Source of the DNA: an uncultured Collinsella sp.
Lineage (GTDB): Bacteria > Actinomycetota > Coriobacteriia > Coriobacteriales > Coriobacteriaceae
Length of the DNA stretch: 13,732 bases
Reading direction: 5' to 3'
Assembly: GCA_902465425.1 (NCBI GenBank)
Contig: CABQNA010000019.1
Coordinates: 1 to 13,732 of the forward strand
The notes beneath the pieces were generated by a model. The model was not told the origin of the DNA, searched no databases, and was given only the letters and a program-made list of their open reading frames with translations. The position numbers and the translations under genes are program-made. Shown piece by piece: positions 5,930 through 13,576 of this stretch. Position 1 is the first letter of the stretch; each line of letters starts with the position of its first letter.

Positions 5930-7303
5930 ATGAAACTTACGGTCATAGGTGGCGGTGGCGTCCGCTCCATGTTTTTGGCAAAGAGCATAGCCCAGCAGGC
6001 GTCATCGCTTGGAATCGACGAACTTGTGTTTATGGACAATGATCCCGAGAAGCTGCGCATCTACGGTGGCCTTGCCGCCCATGTCTCGGGCATGCTTTGC
6101 CCCACGCTTAATTTTTCACTGACGGGCGATGCAGTCGAGGCCGTTAAGGACGCCGATTACGTGATCACGACGATTCGCGTCGGTGGGGACCATATGCGCG
6201 TTCGCGATGAGCGCATTGCTCTTTCGCATGGGGTTCTTGGCCAAGAGACGACTGGCGCAGCCGGCGTGTCTTTTGCCATGCGCTCCGTCCCTGCGCTTGC
6301 TTCGTATTGCGAGTTAATCAAGAAGTACGCAAAGCCGGACGTCAAGGTGTTTAACTTTACTAATCCCGCTGGCGTCGTATCTCAGGCCCTACGCGATATG
6401 GGCTATGATTTTACTTATGGCATTTGCGATGCCCCCTCGGGCATGTTGCATCAGTTTGCCGAGTATAAAGGCGTTGATCCCGCATCGGTTCAGGGCGAGT
6501 GCTATGGACTCAACCACCTCTCGTTCTTCCGCAATGTGACGGTTGACGGCGAGGACATCATGTCCGACTTGATCCACGACGACGGGGCATATGCTCATAC
6601 AGATCTTAGGTTCTTCGAGAAGGACCTCGTCCTAAATCGCGGATGCGTGCCAAATGAGTACCTATACTATTTCTACTATCGCGAGCGCGCCGTTGCCAAC
6701 GTTCTCTCTTCGCCCCAGACGCGCGGCGAACTAATCGAAGAAATTAATCGAGAAATGACGAGCGAGCTTGCATCTATCGATATTGAGAACGACTTCGAAA
6801 AAGGCCTCGCGTGCTTTGAGAAGTGGTACGGAATGCGCGAAAACAACTACATGGCGGCCGAGACGGGTATTCATCGCGACAAGCCGTGGACGTTTGACGT
6901 GTACGGCAAAGATGCTGGCGGATACGCAGGTGTCGCGCTCCGCTTCATGGATATTGCTCGCTCTGGCAAGACGCAGCAGATGATCCTGTGCACCCCCAAC
7001 AATGGCGCCATCCCCGGCCTTCTCGATACAGATGTCATTGAGTCAACGTGCGATATCTCCACCGATGGCTGCGTGCCGCATCGCGTCGAAGCCGATTCTG
7101 TGCCCGCGGGAAACCTCGAATTGATTCGTCGCGTCAAGTACTACGAGCGCACCGTGGCGCGTGGCATCGTTAACCGATCGAAGCGCGACATTGTCGAGAG
7201 CCTCGCGATGCACCCGCTCGTTAATTCGTACTCCTTGGCGAAAGATATCGCCGCGCAGTACTTTGAGCTTAACCGCGACTACATCGACGGCTGGACAGAC
7301 TAG
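5930..7303 (+). CDS. GH4 phospho-glucosidase (NAD+/metal dependent), probably 6-phospho-alpha-glucosidase
   Basis: Hydrolyses a 6-phosphorylated disaccharide delivered by the PTS, in the cytosol, by the GH4 redox mechanism using NAD+ and a divalent metal. ATG 5930 is preferred over the upstream extension because GGGGG lies just upstream and the protein then starts MKLTVIGGGGVRS, the N-terminal dinucleotide-binding strand-loop. Its 457 residues suit the family. Further motifs: IRVGG...DERIALSHGVLGQETTGAAG (about 83-110, in shorter pieces), FNFTNPAGVVSQ, the metal-site Cys166 in CDAPSG and His196 in GLNHLSFF. In GH4, Cys-Asp-Met-Pro marks phospho-alpha-glucosidases and Cys-Asn-X-Pro phospho-beta-glucosidases; CDAP has the alpha-type Asp. 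Other parts (LSHGVLGQETTGAAG, NHLSF) look closer to the beta-type ChbF/LicH group, so anomer preference stays open. Confidence 0.9.
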   Translation: MKLTVIGGGGVRSMFLAKSIAQQASSLGIDELVFMDNDPEKLRIYGGLAAHVSGMLCPTLNFSLTGDAVEAVKDADYVITTIRVGGDHMRVRDERIALSHGVLGQETTGAAGVSFAMRSVPALASYCELIKKYAKPDVKVFNFTNPAGVVSQALRDMGYDFTYGICDAPSGMLHQFAEYKGVDPASVQGECYGLNHLSFFRNVTVDGEDIMSDLIHDDGAYAHTDLRFFEKDLVLNRGCVPNEYLYYFYYRERAVANVLSSPQTRGELIEEINREMTSELASIDIENDFEKGLACFEKWYGMRENNYMAAETGIHRDKPWTFDVYGKDAGGYAGVALRFMDIARSGKTQQMILCTPNNGAIPGLLDTDVIESTCDISTDGCVPHRVEADSVPAGNLELIRRVKYYERTVARGIVNRSKRDIVESLAMHPLVNSYSLAKDIAAQYFELNRDYIDGWTD

Positions 7304-7332
7304 TCTGGACGTTAAAACTAGAAATTATGGAT

Positions 7333-7368
7333 GGGCGGACCGGCGTTTATATTGGCGCCCGTTCGCCC
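7333..7368 (+). repeat. Hairpin between GH4 gene and membrane protein gene
   Basis: GGGCGGACCGGCG (7333-7345) pairs with CGCCCGTTCGCCC (7356-7368) around a 10-base AT-rich loop: 12 of 13 positions pair, including one G-T. No T run follows, so it is not a standard terminator. Its place 29 bases after the GH4 stop and 25 bases before the next start suggests an attenuator or mRNA stabiliser that sets the ratio of the two genes. Confidence 0.5.
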
Positions 7369-7393
7369 TGCTTAGTAAGAAAACGGGTATAGA

Positions 7394-8221
7394 GTGAACT
7401 TGCGAGAGAACTTCAATGTCTTTCTGGAATCGGGCGATCGGGCGAAGGAATGCCGGAGTGGCTGCACGATGGCGTTATATATCCCCTTGTTTGTTATGAG
7501 CGCGCTTCAAATTGGTGTATCAAACGTTGCAACTGAGCTCGCCTATATCAATCCGTCCATTACGCTTATTTGCACTGTGGTCGCGGCCTTTTTAAACCTG
7601 CTTCTATCGAATGTGGCTTTTTCATTATTTGCCGTCGACCGGTCCAAAGAGACGGTGCAACCTGCTCGAACCCCTCCGGTTTATCTCTTGGCCTCGACGG
7701 TTCCCCTCCAGATTTCTGGGGCGCTGCTAATTTATTTGGTTCACTTGATTTTATCGGCAATTGTAGTCTTTGCCTCGCTTGCGAGCAGTCAGCTCGGGGT
7801 GTTGTGCTCGCTTGTGGTGGCAGTAATCGTGACGCTTCTTTCCGCGTCGTTCGTATTCGTGTTAATTGAAGATGCGGACGTGGAGCAGAGGGGACTACGA
7901 GGCATTCGGTTTGCACCACGCTACATCATGCGTTCGGTCACGGTGCTTCGTTCCTCCTGGAGAGAAATCGCGCGTCCCGCAATGCTGCTGGTGGCATGGA
8001 ACCTGGTTGCAAGTTGCGCTATCCAGGTTCTTGTTGGATGGGTAGTTTCGAGTGCGGCGCTGCCGTCGGCACTTTCAGTGACGGCGCTTGTGCATGAGGG
8101 ACTTTATTATGGGGCGTTTGCTTATATGCTGCTTTTGCTAGTTCATTGTGCGGTTGCGAGTTGGCTCGAAATTGACGTGCTCATGGGGGTGTCCTTGTGC
8201 GTATCCGAGCAGGCGCGATAG
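7394..8221 (+). CDS. Multi-span membrane protein, function unknown
   Basis: I do not recognise this 275-residue protein. It is strongly hydrophobic, with about six or seven membrane segments near residues 26-46, 52-81, 94-129 (probably two), 134-157, 190-223 and 237-260. A basic loop between about 160 and 190 (EQRGLRGIRFAPRYIMR) is probably cytosolic. No catalytic or transporter signature is evident. The start is uncertain: GTG 7394 has only a weak ribosome site, while ATG 7469 (MALYIPLFVM) has GGAG about 10 bases upstream and would give 250 residues, beginning right at the first membrane segment. It follows the GH4 gene by 90 bases on the same strand and may be cotranscribed, suggesting a role linked to sugar use. 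In general build it recalls small integral membrane families found in sugar operons (for example DUF624/YesL), but no specific match can be claimed. Confidence 0.75.
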   Translation: MNLRENFNVFLESGDRAKECRSGCTMALYIPLFVMSALQIGVSNVATELAYINPSITLICTVVAAFLNLLLSNVAFSLFAVDRSKETVQPARTPPVYLLASTVPLQISGALLIYLVHLILSAIVVFASLASSQLGVLCSLVVAVIVTLLSASFVFVLIEDADVEQRGLRGIRFAPRYIMRSVTVLRSSWREIARPAMLLVAWNLVASCAIQVLVGWVVSSAALPSALSVTALVHEGLYYGAFAYMLLLLVHCAVASWLEIDVLMGVSLCVSEQAR

Positions 8222-8350
8222 CCCGAAGATGAAGCCGCGTTTTCGACATTGAGTTCCTGCGTACCTTGCTTTCTAAGCAGAATTGGCGCGCCGTCTGTTA
8301 ACGATCGTTTTCCAAGAATTCTTTTGTTGCTCATTTTATAGACTTCTCAT

Positions 8351-8387
8351 TGCTATAATCGCCCATCGCTCAAGATAATCGGAGAGG
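8351..8387 (+). promoter_or_regulatory. Extended -10 promoter and strong ribosome site of sotB
   Basis: TGCTATAAT (8351-8359) is a consensus extended -10 element (TGN + TATAAT). No good -35 is found at 17 bases, as is common for extended -10 promoters. GGAGAGG (8381-8387) is a strong ribosome site 9 bases before ATG 8397. The leader would be about 30 bases. Confidence 0.7.
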
Positions 8388-8396
8388 TTTTCCTAT

Positions 8397-9584
8397 ATGG
8401 CTCAAACAAAGCAAGACGGCATCACGCTCAGGCAGTGGCTCCCGCTCGTCGGGCTCACCTGCTGCGCGTTCGTGTTCAACACGTCGGAGTTTATGCCCAT
8501 CGGCCTTTTGACTGATATCGCCGCGTCGTTCTCGCTCACCGAGGCCCAGGCGGGCATCATGATCTCGGTCTATGCCTGGGGCGTCATGCTGCTGTCGCTG
8601 CCGCTCATGGTGTTCGCCTCGCGCTTTGAGTTCAAGCGGATGCTGCTGGGCGTGCTGGCCGTGTTCTCGCTCGGTCAGTTCCTGTCCGCTGTGGCGCCGA
8701 CCTATCCCATCCTGGTCTGCGCGCGCCTGGTGGTCGCTTGCGCACATGCCGTGTTCTGGTCAGTCGCCTCGATTATGGCCTCGCGCCTGGTCGACACTCG
8801 CCACGGCGCGCTCGCCATCAGCATGATCGCCACGGGCTCGTCCATCGCGCAGATCTTTGGCCTGCCTCTCGGTCGCGCCATTGGCTTGGCCGTGGGCTGG
8901 CGCATGACGTTTGCCGTGGTCGGGGGCCTCTCAGCCATCGCGGTCGTCTACCAGGCAGCGGTGTTCCCGGCCATGCCGGCGGGTGAGCGCTTTACCGTCA
9001 AACAGCTGCCCGAGCTGCTCAAGAACCCGCTCCTCATCGCGCTCTACGCAGTCACGGTCTTCATGGCGACCGGCTATTACGCAAGCTACAGCTATATCGA
9101 GCCCTTCCTGGCGCAGGTCGCGCACGTCGATGCGGGCGCCATCACCATGACGCTGACGGCGTTTGGCTGTTCCGGCTTGGTGGGCAGCTGGCTGTTCAGC
9201 CGCCTGTTCGACGGGCACCGTTTTCCGTTCCTTGCTATCACGCTCTCCGGCGTGCCGGTGGCCCTGCTGCTCATGGGGCCGGCCGCATCGTCGCTCGTGA
9301 CAGTGCTTGCCGTCTGCGCACTGTGGGGTTGCTGCGCCACGGCCTTTAACGTGGCGTTTCAGGCCGAGCTCATCAAGCACACGCCGGCAGATTCGTCGGC
9401 CGTCGCCATGTCGATCTTCTCGGGCCTGTTTAACCTCGGTATTGGCACGGGCACCGCAATCGGCGGCGCCGTGGTTTCGGGTCCCGGTATCGCTTGGATC
9501 GGCTTCGCGGGCGGGGCGATTGCCGTCGTGGGCGTCATCACGGTGATGTTCCCAGCCATACGCCGCGCAAAGCCCGTCGCCTAG
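8397..9584 (+). CDS. sotB: SotB-like sugar efflux transporter (MFS, DHA1)
   Basis: A proton-driven exporter of the major facilitator superfamily in the cytoplasmic membrane. The protein has 395 residues, the same length as E. coli SotB/YdeA, and a recognisably similar course: FNTSEFMPIGLLTDIAASF near 25-45, GIMISVYAWGVMLLSLPLM near 53-71, the AHAVFWSVAS segment, the IATGSSIAQIFGLPLGR motif-C-like segment near 145-160 with GWRMTF following, and YASYSYIEPFL in the second half. Twelve membrane spans are expected. The family exports arabinose, IPTG and other sugars or glycosides, but the physiological substrate is uncertain. It is alone in its transcript, with its own promoter before and a terminator-like palindrome after. 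It lies between an alpha-glucoside uptake module and an amylase gene, which fits overflow control of sugar. Confidence 0.88.
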   Translation: MAQTKQDGITLRQWLPLVGLTCCAFVFNTSEFMPIGLLTDIAASFSLTEAQAGIMISVYAWGVMLLSLPLMVFASRFEFKRMLLGVLAVFSLGQFLSAVAPTYPILVCARLVVACAHAVFWSVASIMASRLVDTRHGALAISMIATGSSIAQIFGLPLGRAIGLAVGWRMTFAVVGGLSAIAVVYQAAVFPAMPAGERFTVKQLPELLKNPLLIALYAVTVFMATGYYASYSYIEPFLAQVAHVDAGAITMTLTAFGCSGLVGSWLFSRLFDGHRFPFLAITLSGVPVALLLMGPAASSLVTVLAVCALWGCCATAFNVAFQAELIKHTPADSSAVAMSIFSGLFNLGIGTGTAIGGAVVSGPGIAWIGFAGGAIAVVGVITVMFPAIRRAKPVA

Positions 9585-9600
9585 CCACATCCTCCTCATC

Positions 9601-9675
9601 AGTTGCGGTGAAATACGGACTGCTGGGCCCAATAAACCCGGCAAACAGTCCCTATTCCACCGCAACTTATTTTGG
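9601..9675 (+). repeat. Long palindromic element, copy 2 (terminator-like)
   Basis: Left arm 9601-9622 (starting AGTTGCGGTGAAATA) and right arm 9646-9667 (ending TATTCCACCGCAACT) pair at 20 of 22 positions with a 23-base loop, followed by TATTTT. It begins 17 bases after the sotB stop and would terminate that gene. The outer 13 bases are identical to copy 1 at 156-218, including the same A-C mismatch, whereas the inner stem (GGACTG/CAGTCC instead of GTTCCT/AGGAAC) differs with pairing kept. Confidence 0.8.
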
Positions 9676-9697
9676 GGGAGGGGATGCACGGCAGGCA

Positions 9698-9703
9698 TAC
9701 AAT
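9698..9703 (+). promoter_or_regulatory. Candidate -10 of the amylase gene
   Basis: TACAAT lies 35 bases before the amylase start in the stretch after the palindrome. No clear -35 is seen; a TTTGGG at 9671-9676 is 21 bases away. The site is only suggestive. The ribosome site GGGAGG (about 9728-9733) before ATG 9739 is good. Confidence 0.35.
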
Positions 9704-9738
9704 GGATGTCGTTGTGTTGAGCTTACCGGGAGGCTGTT

Positions 9739-11115
9739 ATGTGGGCATACGAGACGACGTTCTATCAGATCTATCCGCTGGGCTTTTGCGGGGCTCCGCG
9801 CGAAAACGCCGCGCCCGTTGCCGAGGATGGGCTCGCCCAGGCTGCCAACGCCGCGCCCAACCCCGATGCTCCTATCATGAAGGTCGCCCAATGGGCCGAC
9901 TACATGCAGGAACTCGGCGTTGGCGCTGTGCTCATCAACCCACCGCTCGAATCTGATAGCCACGGCTACGATACACGCAGCCTGCGCCATATCGACCGTC
10001 GCCTGGGTGGGGACGCCGACTTTGCCGCCGTATGCGACACGCTGCATGCCCATGGCATCCGCGTGGTGCTCGATGCCGTCTTCAACCACGTCGGCCGCGG
10101 TTTTTGGGCCTTCCGCGATGTGCAGGAGCGCAAGTGGGACTCGCCCTACAAGGACTGGTTCCACATTAGCTTTGACGGCGATTCCTGCTATGGCGACGGC
10201 TTTTGGTACGAGGGCTGGGAAGGCCATTTTGAGCTTGTGAAGCTCAACCTGCAAAATCCCGCTGTGGTCGATTACCTGCTCGAGTCCGTGCGCCGTTGGG
10301 CCGACGTCTTTGGCGCCGACGGCCTGCGCCTGGACGTTGCCTATATGCTTGACCGCGACTTTATGCGCCGCCTACACTCCTTTACCCGTGAGCTCAAGCC
10401 CGGCTTTGTGCTCATCGGCGAGACGCTCCACGGCGACTACAATCAGATCGTCAACGACGAGATGCTCGACTCGTGCACTAATTACGAGTGCTACAAGGGC
10501 CTGTATTCCAGCTTTAACTCGGTCAACATGTTCGAGATCGCCCATTCGCTGCACCGTCAGTTTGGCGGCGACCCTTGGTGCATCTACCGCGGCAAACATC
10601 TGCTTTCGTTTGTCGACAACCACGATGTGCCGCGCCTGGCAAGTATCCTCACCGACAAGTCGTGTCTGCGTCCCGCCTACGGCATGCTCTTTGGCATGCC
10701 GGGCATCCCGTGCGTCTACTATGGCAGCGAGTGGGGAATTGCCGGCGAAAAGGGTGGCCCCGATGGCGACTGGGCGCTGCGACCTGCGCTCAATGAGCCT
10801 GCGCCCAACGAGCTGACGGCGTTCATCACGCAGCTTGCGCACCTTCGCTCGGCCGACGACGCGGCTGCCCGTGCTCTCAACTACGGTGCCTATCGCAACG
10901 TGGTGATCCAGAACAAGCAGCTGCTGTTCGAGCGCGCCTGTGACGGCGCGACGGTACTCGTGGCGGTGAATGCCGTGGGTGAGCCTTACACCTTTGGCGC
11001 CGGCGAGCTCAACGGGTCCTTCGTCGACCTGCTTGCCGACGATGCGCCCACGGTCGAGCTGACGGGTACCCTTGAGCTTGCACCCTACGAGGTGCGCTAT
11101 CTGTTGAGAGCCTAG
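9739..11115 (+). CDS. GH13 alpha-amylase-family glycoside hydrolase, cytosolic
   Basis: Predicted to act on alpha-1,4-glucans or maltodextrins. Its 458 residues begin MWAYETTFYQIYPLGFCG, the first strand of the TIM barrel, with no signal peptide, so it is cytosolic. The GH13 blocks are in order: region I DAVFNH (112-117), region II GLRLDVAYM with nucleophile Asp199, region III IGETLHG with acid/base Glu228, and region IV FVDNHD with Asp296. The catalytic triad is complete. The C-terminal beta domain is short (about 380-458). It is more compact than typical neopullulanases (which carry an N-terminal domain) and resembles small maltodextrin-acting enzymes; exact specificity cannot be told. Start ATG 9739 has GGGAGG upstream. 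The stop is three bases before the next gene, so the two are probably cotranscribed. Confidence 0.92.
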   Translation: MWAYETTFYQIYPLGFCGAPRENAAPVAEDGLAQAANAAPNPDAPIMKVAQWADYMQELGVGAVLINPPLESDSHGYDTRSLRHIDRRLGGDADFAAVCDTLHAHGIRVVLDAVFNHVGRGFWAFRDVQERKWDSPYKDWFHISFDGDSCYGDGFWYEGWEGHFELVKLNLQNPAVVDYLLESVRRWADVFGADGLRLDVAYMLDRDFMRRLHSFTRELKPGFVLIGETLHGDYNQIVNDEMLDSCTNYECYKGLYSSFNSVNMFEIAHSLHRQFGGDPWCIYRGKHLLSFVDNHDVPRLASILTDKSCLRPAYGMLFGMPGIPCVYYGSEWGIAGEKGGPDGDWALRPALNEPAPNELTAFITQLAHLRSADDAAARALNYGAYRNVVIQNKQLLFERACDGATVLVAVNAVGEPYTFGAGELNGSFVDLLADDAPTVELTGTLELAPYEVRYLLRA

Positions 11116-11118
11116 TCC

Positions 11119-11682
11119 ATGGCCGTATCTGACGAGGGCTATCAACATATTGAGCATGGGTTTGAGCCCGTGTTTGACGAGCACTCGCGCGTTTTGGTGC
11201 TCGGGTCGTTTCCCTCGGTGCTTTCGCGCGCCAATGCCTTTTATTACGGCAACCCTCAGAATCGCTTTTGGCGTGTGATGGCCACGTGCCTCGGTATGCC
11301 TGTGCCGCCCAACGAGGGCGATCCTTTGGCAAGCGGTGAGCCCGCGACGCTCGATGCCTCCATTGCCGCCAAGCGGGCCATGCTGCTGAACGGCGGCGTG
11401 GCCCTGTGGGATGTGGTCGAGAGCTGCGACATTAAGGGCTCGAGCGACGCGAGCATCCGCAACGTTGTGCCGGCACATATCGAGCGCATTACCGATGCCG
11501 CGTCGATCGAGGTCGTTGTCTGTAACGGCGGTACGGCAGGGCGACTCTACAAACGCTACTTGCAAGATCGGACGGGGTTGCCCGCCGTCGTCCTGCCCTC
11601 GACAAGTCCTGCCAATGCCGCCTGGCGCCTGGAGCGGCTTGTTGAGCGTTGGCACGAAGCCGTTGACTGGGCTGTTATTTAA
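11119..11682 (+). CDS. DNA glycosylase of the UDG superfamily, family 6 (HDG/deoxyinosine type)
   Basis: Removes deaminated bases, chiefly hypoxanthine, from DNA by cutting the N-glycosidic bond. The 187-residue protein has motif 1 LGSFPS (28-33) followed by FYYGNPQNRFW (41-51), and a late LPSTSPANAAW motif. This pattern is that of the HDG-type (DNA-deoxyinosine glycosylase) branch rather than Ung or Mug. The Asn in the PxN-FW block (Asn48) corresponds, as I recall, to the catalytic Asn of that family. It starts three bases after the amylase stop without a strong ribosome site of its own (a GAGAG is 13 bases away), which suggests translational coupling. Its stop lies one base from the stop of the convergent gene. 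Confidence 0.85.
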   Translation: MAVSDEGYQHIEHGFEPVFDEHSRVLVLGSFPSVLSRANAFYYGNPQNRFWRVMATCLGMPVPPNEGDPLASGEPATLDASIAAKRAMLLNGGVALWDVVESCDIKGSSDASIRNVVPAHIERITDAASIEVVVCNGGTAGRLYKRYLQDRTGLPAVVLPSTSPANAAWRLERLVERWHEAVDWAVI

Positions 11683-11683
11683 T

Positions 11684-12346
11684 TTAGATTTTTGTTTGAG
11701 CGTGGGCGCCCAGACGTTTCAGAACGCCTCGCCAGATCGGCGCGGGCACGGCTGGCTCGGCGCAAACCATGCCGTCGGTGTCGACGTTGGCGGCATTGCC
11801 GCCGCCAAGTCGCTGTGCATGCTCGACGGAGCAGCCCATGCGCACAGCGCCCACAAGCTTATCCATCGCTTCCGAAAATGGTCGCCGCAAGAGTCCCATG
11901 CGCGGAGAGCGACGAAGCGCCGCAATGCCGCTGCCGGCGCAGATGGCAACGCCGCCACACCACAATTGGCCATGGCGCTCACATGCCTTGTGCAGGCGAA
12001 CGGCGGTCCCACGCACCTGCTCAGTGCCCTCTTGTGCGGCTCGAATCGCGACATAGACGCGCGTTCCCGTACCGCCAACGCGCTCAAGCGCCTGCTCGAT
12101 GGCTGTCAACGTCTCATCGTCAGTCACATCTTCAATGGCCAGCACGATGCCATCGGCAACGCCGTCGGCATTATCCGCCTTCAAGTCAACCGGGTGGGGG
12201 AGTACGGTGCCGGAAAGCCGGGCATAGGCCGCGATGGCATCCTGCAGGTCCCAGAGCAAAAACTCAAGATCGGCGCTATTGGGAATGCTGATATACGCAA
12301 TGGTTTGCAACGTTTTTGGTACATCGCCGCGTGCGGTCGTCTCCAT
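11684..12346 (-). CDS. Conserved-looking protein of unknown function, possibly flavodoxin-like
   Basis: I do not firmly recognise this 220-residue soluble protein. The start is well supported by a perfect AAAGGAGG ribosome site just upstream of the ATG at 12346. The N-terminal half has alternating strands and helices with acidic stretches (IAYISIPNSADLEFLLWDL; DGIVLAIEDVTDDETL). The middle has RVYVAIRAAQEG, then LWCGGVAICAGSGI followed by RMGLLRRPFSEAMDKLV. A strand-helix alternation with a Trp-Cys-Gly-Gly block and a later RRPFSEAMD segment recalls flavodoxin-fold reductase-like proteins, but a nucleotide-binding loop is not evident, so this is weak. There is no signal peptide. The four Cys (near 130, 141, 145 and 179, by rough count) could be noteworthy. 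It is convergent with the glycosylase gene and divergent from the aminotransferase gene. Confidence 0.8.
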   Translation of the reverse strand: METTARGDVPKTLQTIAYISIPNSADLEFLLWDLQDAIAAYARLSGTVLPHPVDLKADNADGVADGIVLAIEDVTDDETLTAIEQALERVGGTGTRVYVAIRAAQEGTEQVRGTAVRLHKACERHGQLWCGGVAICAGSGIAALRRSPRMGLLRRPFSEAMDKLVGAVRMGCSVEHAQRLGGGNAANVDTDGMVCAEPAVPAPIWRGVLKRLGAHAQTKI

Positions 12347-12390
12347 GCCGCCTCCTTTCCGGTTGGTTTCCGTTTAGGTTACACCGTCTG

Positions 12391-12405
12391 GCGGCGTCTC
12401 GCCGC
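12391..12405. promoter_or_regulatory. Palindrome in the divergent intergenic region
   Basis: GCGGCG-TCT-CGCCGC (12391-12405) is a perfect inverted repeat in the 93 bases between two divergent genes. It could be an operator shared by both promoters. A TATCCT at 12408-12413 is a possible -10 for the aminotransferase gene, but no good -35 accompanies it. Confidence 0.35.
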
Positions 12406-12439
12406 GCTATCCTAGTGCAACCCTTACGAAAGGAACGCC

Positions 12440-13576
12440 ATGCGTCTGCCCATGAATACCTCGCTTGCCACGCTCAAGCCCTCCGGCATCCGTCGGATTA
12501 ACGCGCTCGCCGCCCAGCATCCGGGGTGCATCGCGCTTGCGCTCGGCGAACCCGATTTCCCCACGCCCGATGTGATTAGCGCCGAAGTGACCGCATCGCT
12601 CGACCGCGGCGACACGCACTATCCGCCCAACAACGGTCGCCCCGCCCTGCGTGAGGCGCTGTCTGCCTACATGGGGGGCGCGGGCCTGGCGTTTTCCGCC
12701 GATGAGGTCATTCTGACCGACGGCGCGACCGAGGCCCTGTCGGCAACATTCATGGCTATGCTCAACCCTGGCGACGAGGTCATTATCCCCACGCCGGCCT
12801 TTGGCCTGTACGAGAGCATCGTCGTGGCCAACCATGCCAAGGCGGTCTTTTTGGATACGGAGTCTGCGCAATTCCAGATCGATGAGGAAGCGCTGCGCGC
12901 TTGCGTTACGCCGGCGACCAAGGCCATCGTCATCTGCTCGCCCAACAATCCTACGGGTTGCATCCTCAACGCGGCATCGCTCGACGCCGTGGCGCGCGTG
13001 GCGGAGCAGGCGGGCATCTACGTGGTCTGCGACGACGTATACAACCGCCTGGTTTATGTGGATGGCTACGAGCGCTTTGCCCAGCGCCACCCGGAGCTGC
13101 GTGAGCAGACGGTCGTCATCGAGAGCTTCTCCAAGCCCTGGGCCATGACCGGCTGGCGCTTGGGCTGGCTCGCAGCCGCAGCCCCCGTCATCGCCGAGAT
13201 CGCAAAGGCCCACCAATACTTAGTATCGAGTGCTGTCTCCTTCGAAATGGACGCCGCAGCCCGAGCCCTCACCGTCGACCCAGCCCCCATGCTCAAAGTC
13301 TACCGAGTCCGCCGCGAGCGCGTACTCGCAGCCTTAGACGCCATGGGCCTCGACGTAGTGGAACCGGCAGGCGCCTTCTACGCCTTCCCCAGCATCAAAC
13401 AATTCGGCCTAACAAGCGAAGACTTCTGCATCAAAGCCATCAAAGAGGCAAACGTAGCCCTAGTCCCCGGAAACTGCTTCGGAACCGAAGGCCACATCCG
13501 CCTAAGCTACTGCGTCTCCGACAAAGATCTGGACGAAGGCCTCCACCGCCTGTCAACCTTCGTTTCAACCCTATAG
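12440..13576 (+). CDS. Class I PLP-dependent aminotransferase
   Basis: Transfers an amino group between an amino acid (probably aspartate or an aromatic or branched residue) and a 2-oxo acid in the cytosol. Its 378 residues are of fold type I: ALGEPDFPTPD near 34-44, the PLP-phosphate region DGATEAL near 94-100, SPNNPTG near 173-179, the CDDVYNRLVY aspartate/tyrosine block near 195-205, and the PLP lysine Lys232 in SFSKPWAMTGWRLGW. The C-terminal substrate arginine is in HIRLSYC. This is the AspAT gamma-subgroup pattern. Substrate is not decidable from sequence. Start ATG 12440 has GAAAGGAA upstream. Codon use changes sharply near 13195: the last third avoids G and T in third position, unlike the first two thirds. 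Confidence 0.9.
   Translation: MRLPMNTSLATLKPSGIRRINALAAQHPGCIALALGEPDFPTPDVISAEVTASLDRGDTHYPPNNGRPALREALSAYMGGAGLAFSADEVILTDGATEALSATFMAMLNPGDEVIIPTPAFGLYESIVVANHAKAVFLDTESAQFQIDEEALRACVTPATKAIVICSPNNPTGCILNAASLDAVARVAEQAGIYVVCDDVYNRLVYVDGYERFAQRHPELREQTVVIESFSKPWAMTGWRLGWLAAAAPVIAEIAKAHQYLVSSAVSFEMDAAARALTVDPAPMLKVYRVRRERVLAALDAMGLDVVEPAGAFYAFPSIKQFGLTSEDFCIKAIKEANVALVPGNCFGTEGHIRLSYCVSDKDLDEGLHRLSTFVSTL

Noticed and set aside
8143..8334. 63-codon open frame on the - strand between the membrane protein and sotB genes
   Set aside because: Part lies opposite the end of the membrane protein gene, it has no clear ribosome site, and the translation shows no family features.
10372..11655. 427-codon open frame on the - strand across the amylase and glycosylase genes
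   Set aside because: It lies opposite two well-supported genes, its protein has no family features and is His/Arg/Gln-rich, and long antisense frames are expected in high-GC DNA.
11411..12415. 334-codon open frame on the + strand
   Set aside because: It overlaps the end of the glycosylase gene in another frame and lies opposite the 220-residue gene, which has a perfect ribosome site. Its translation is low-complexity and basic.
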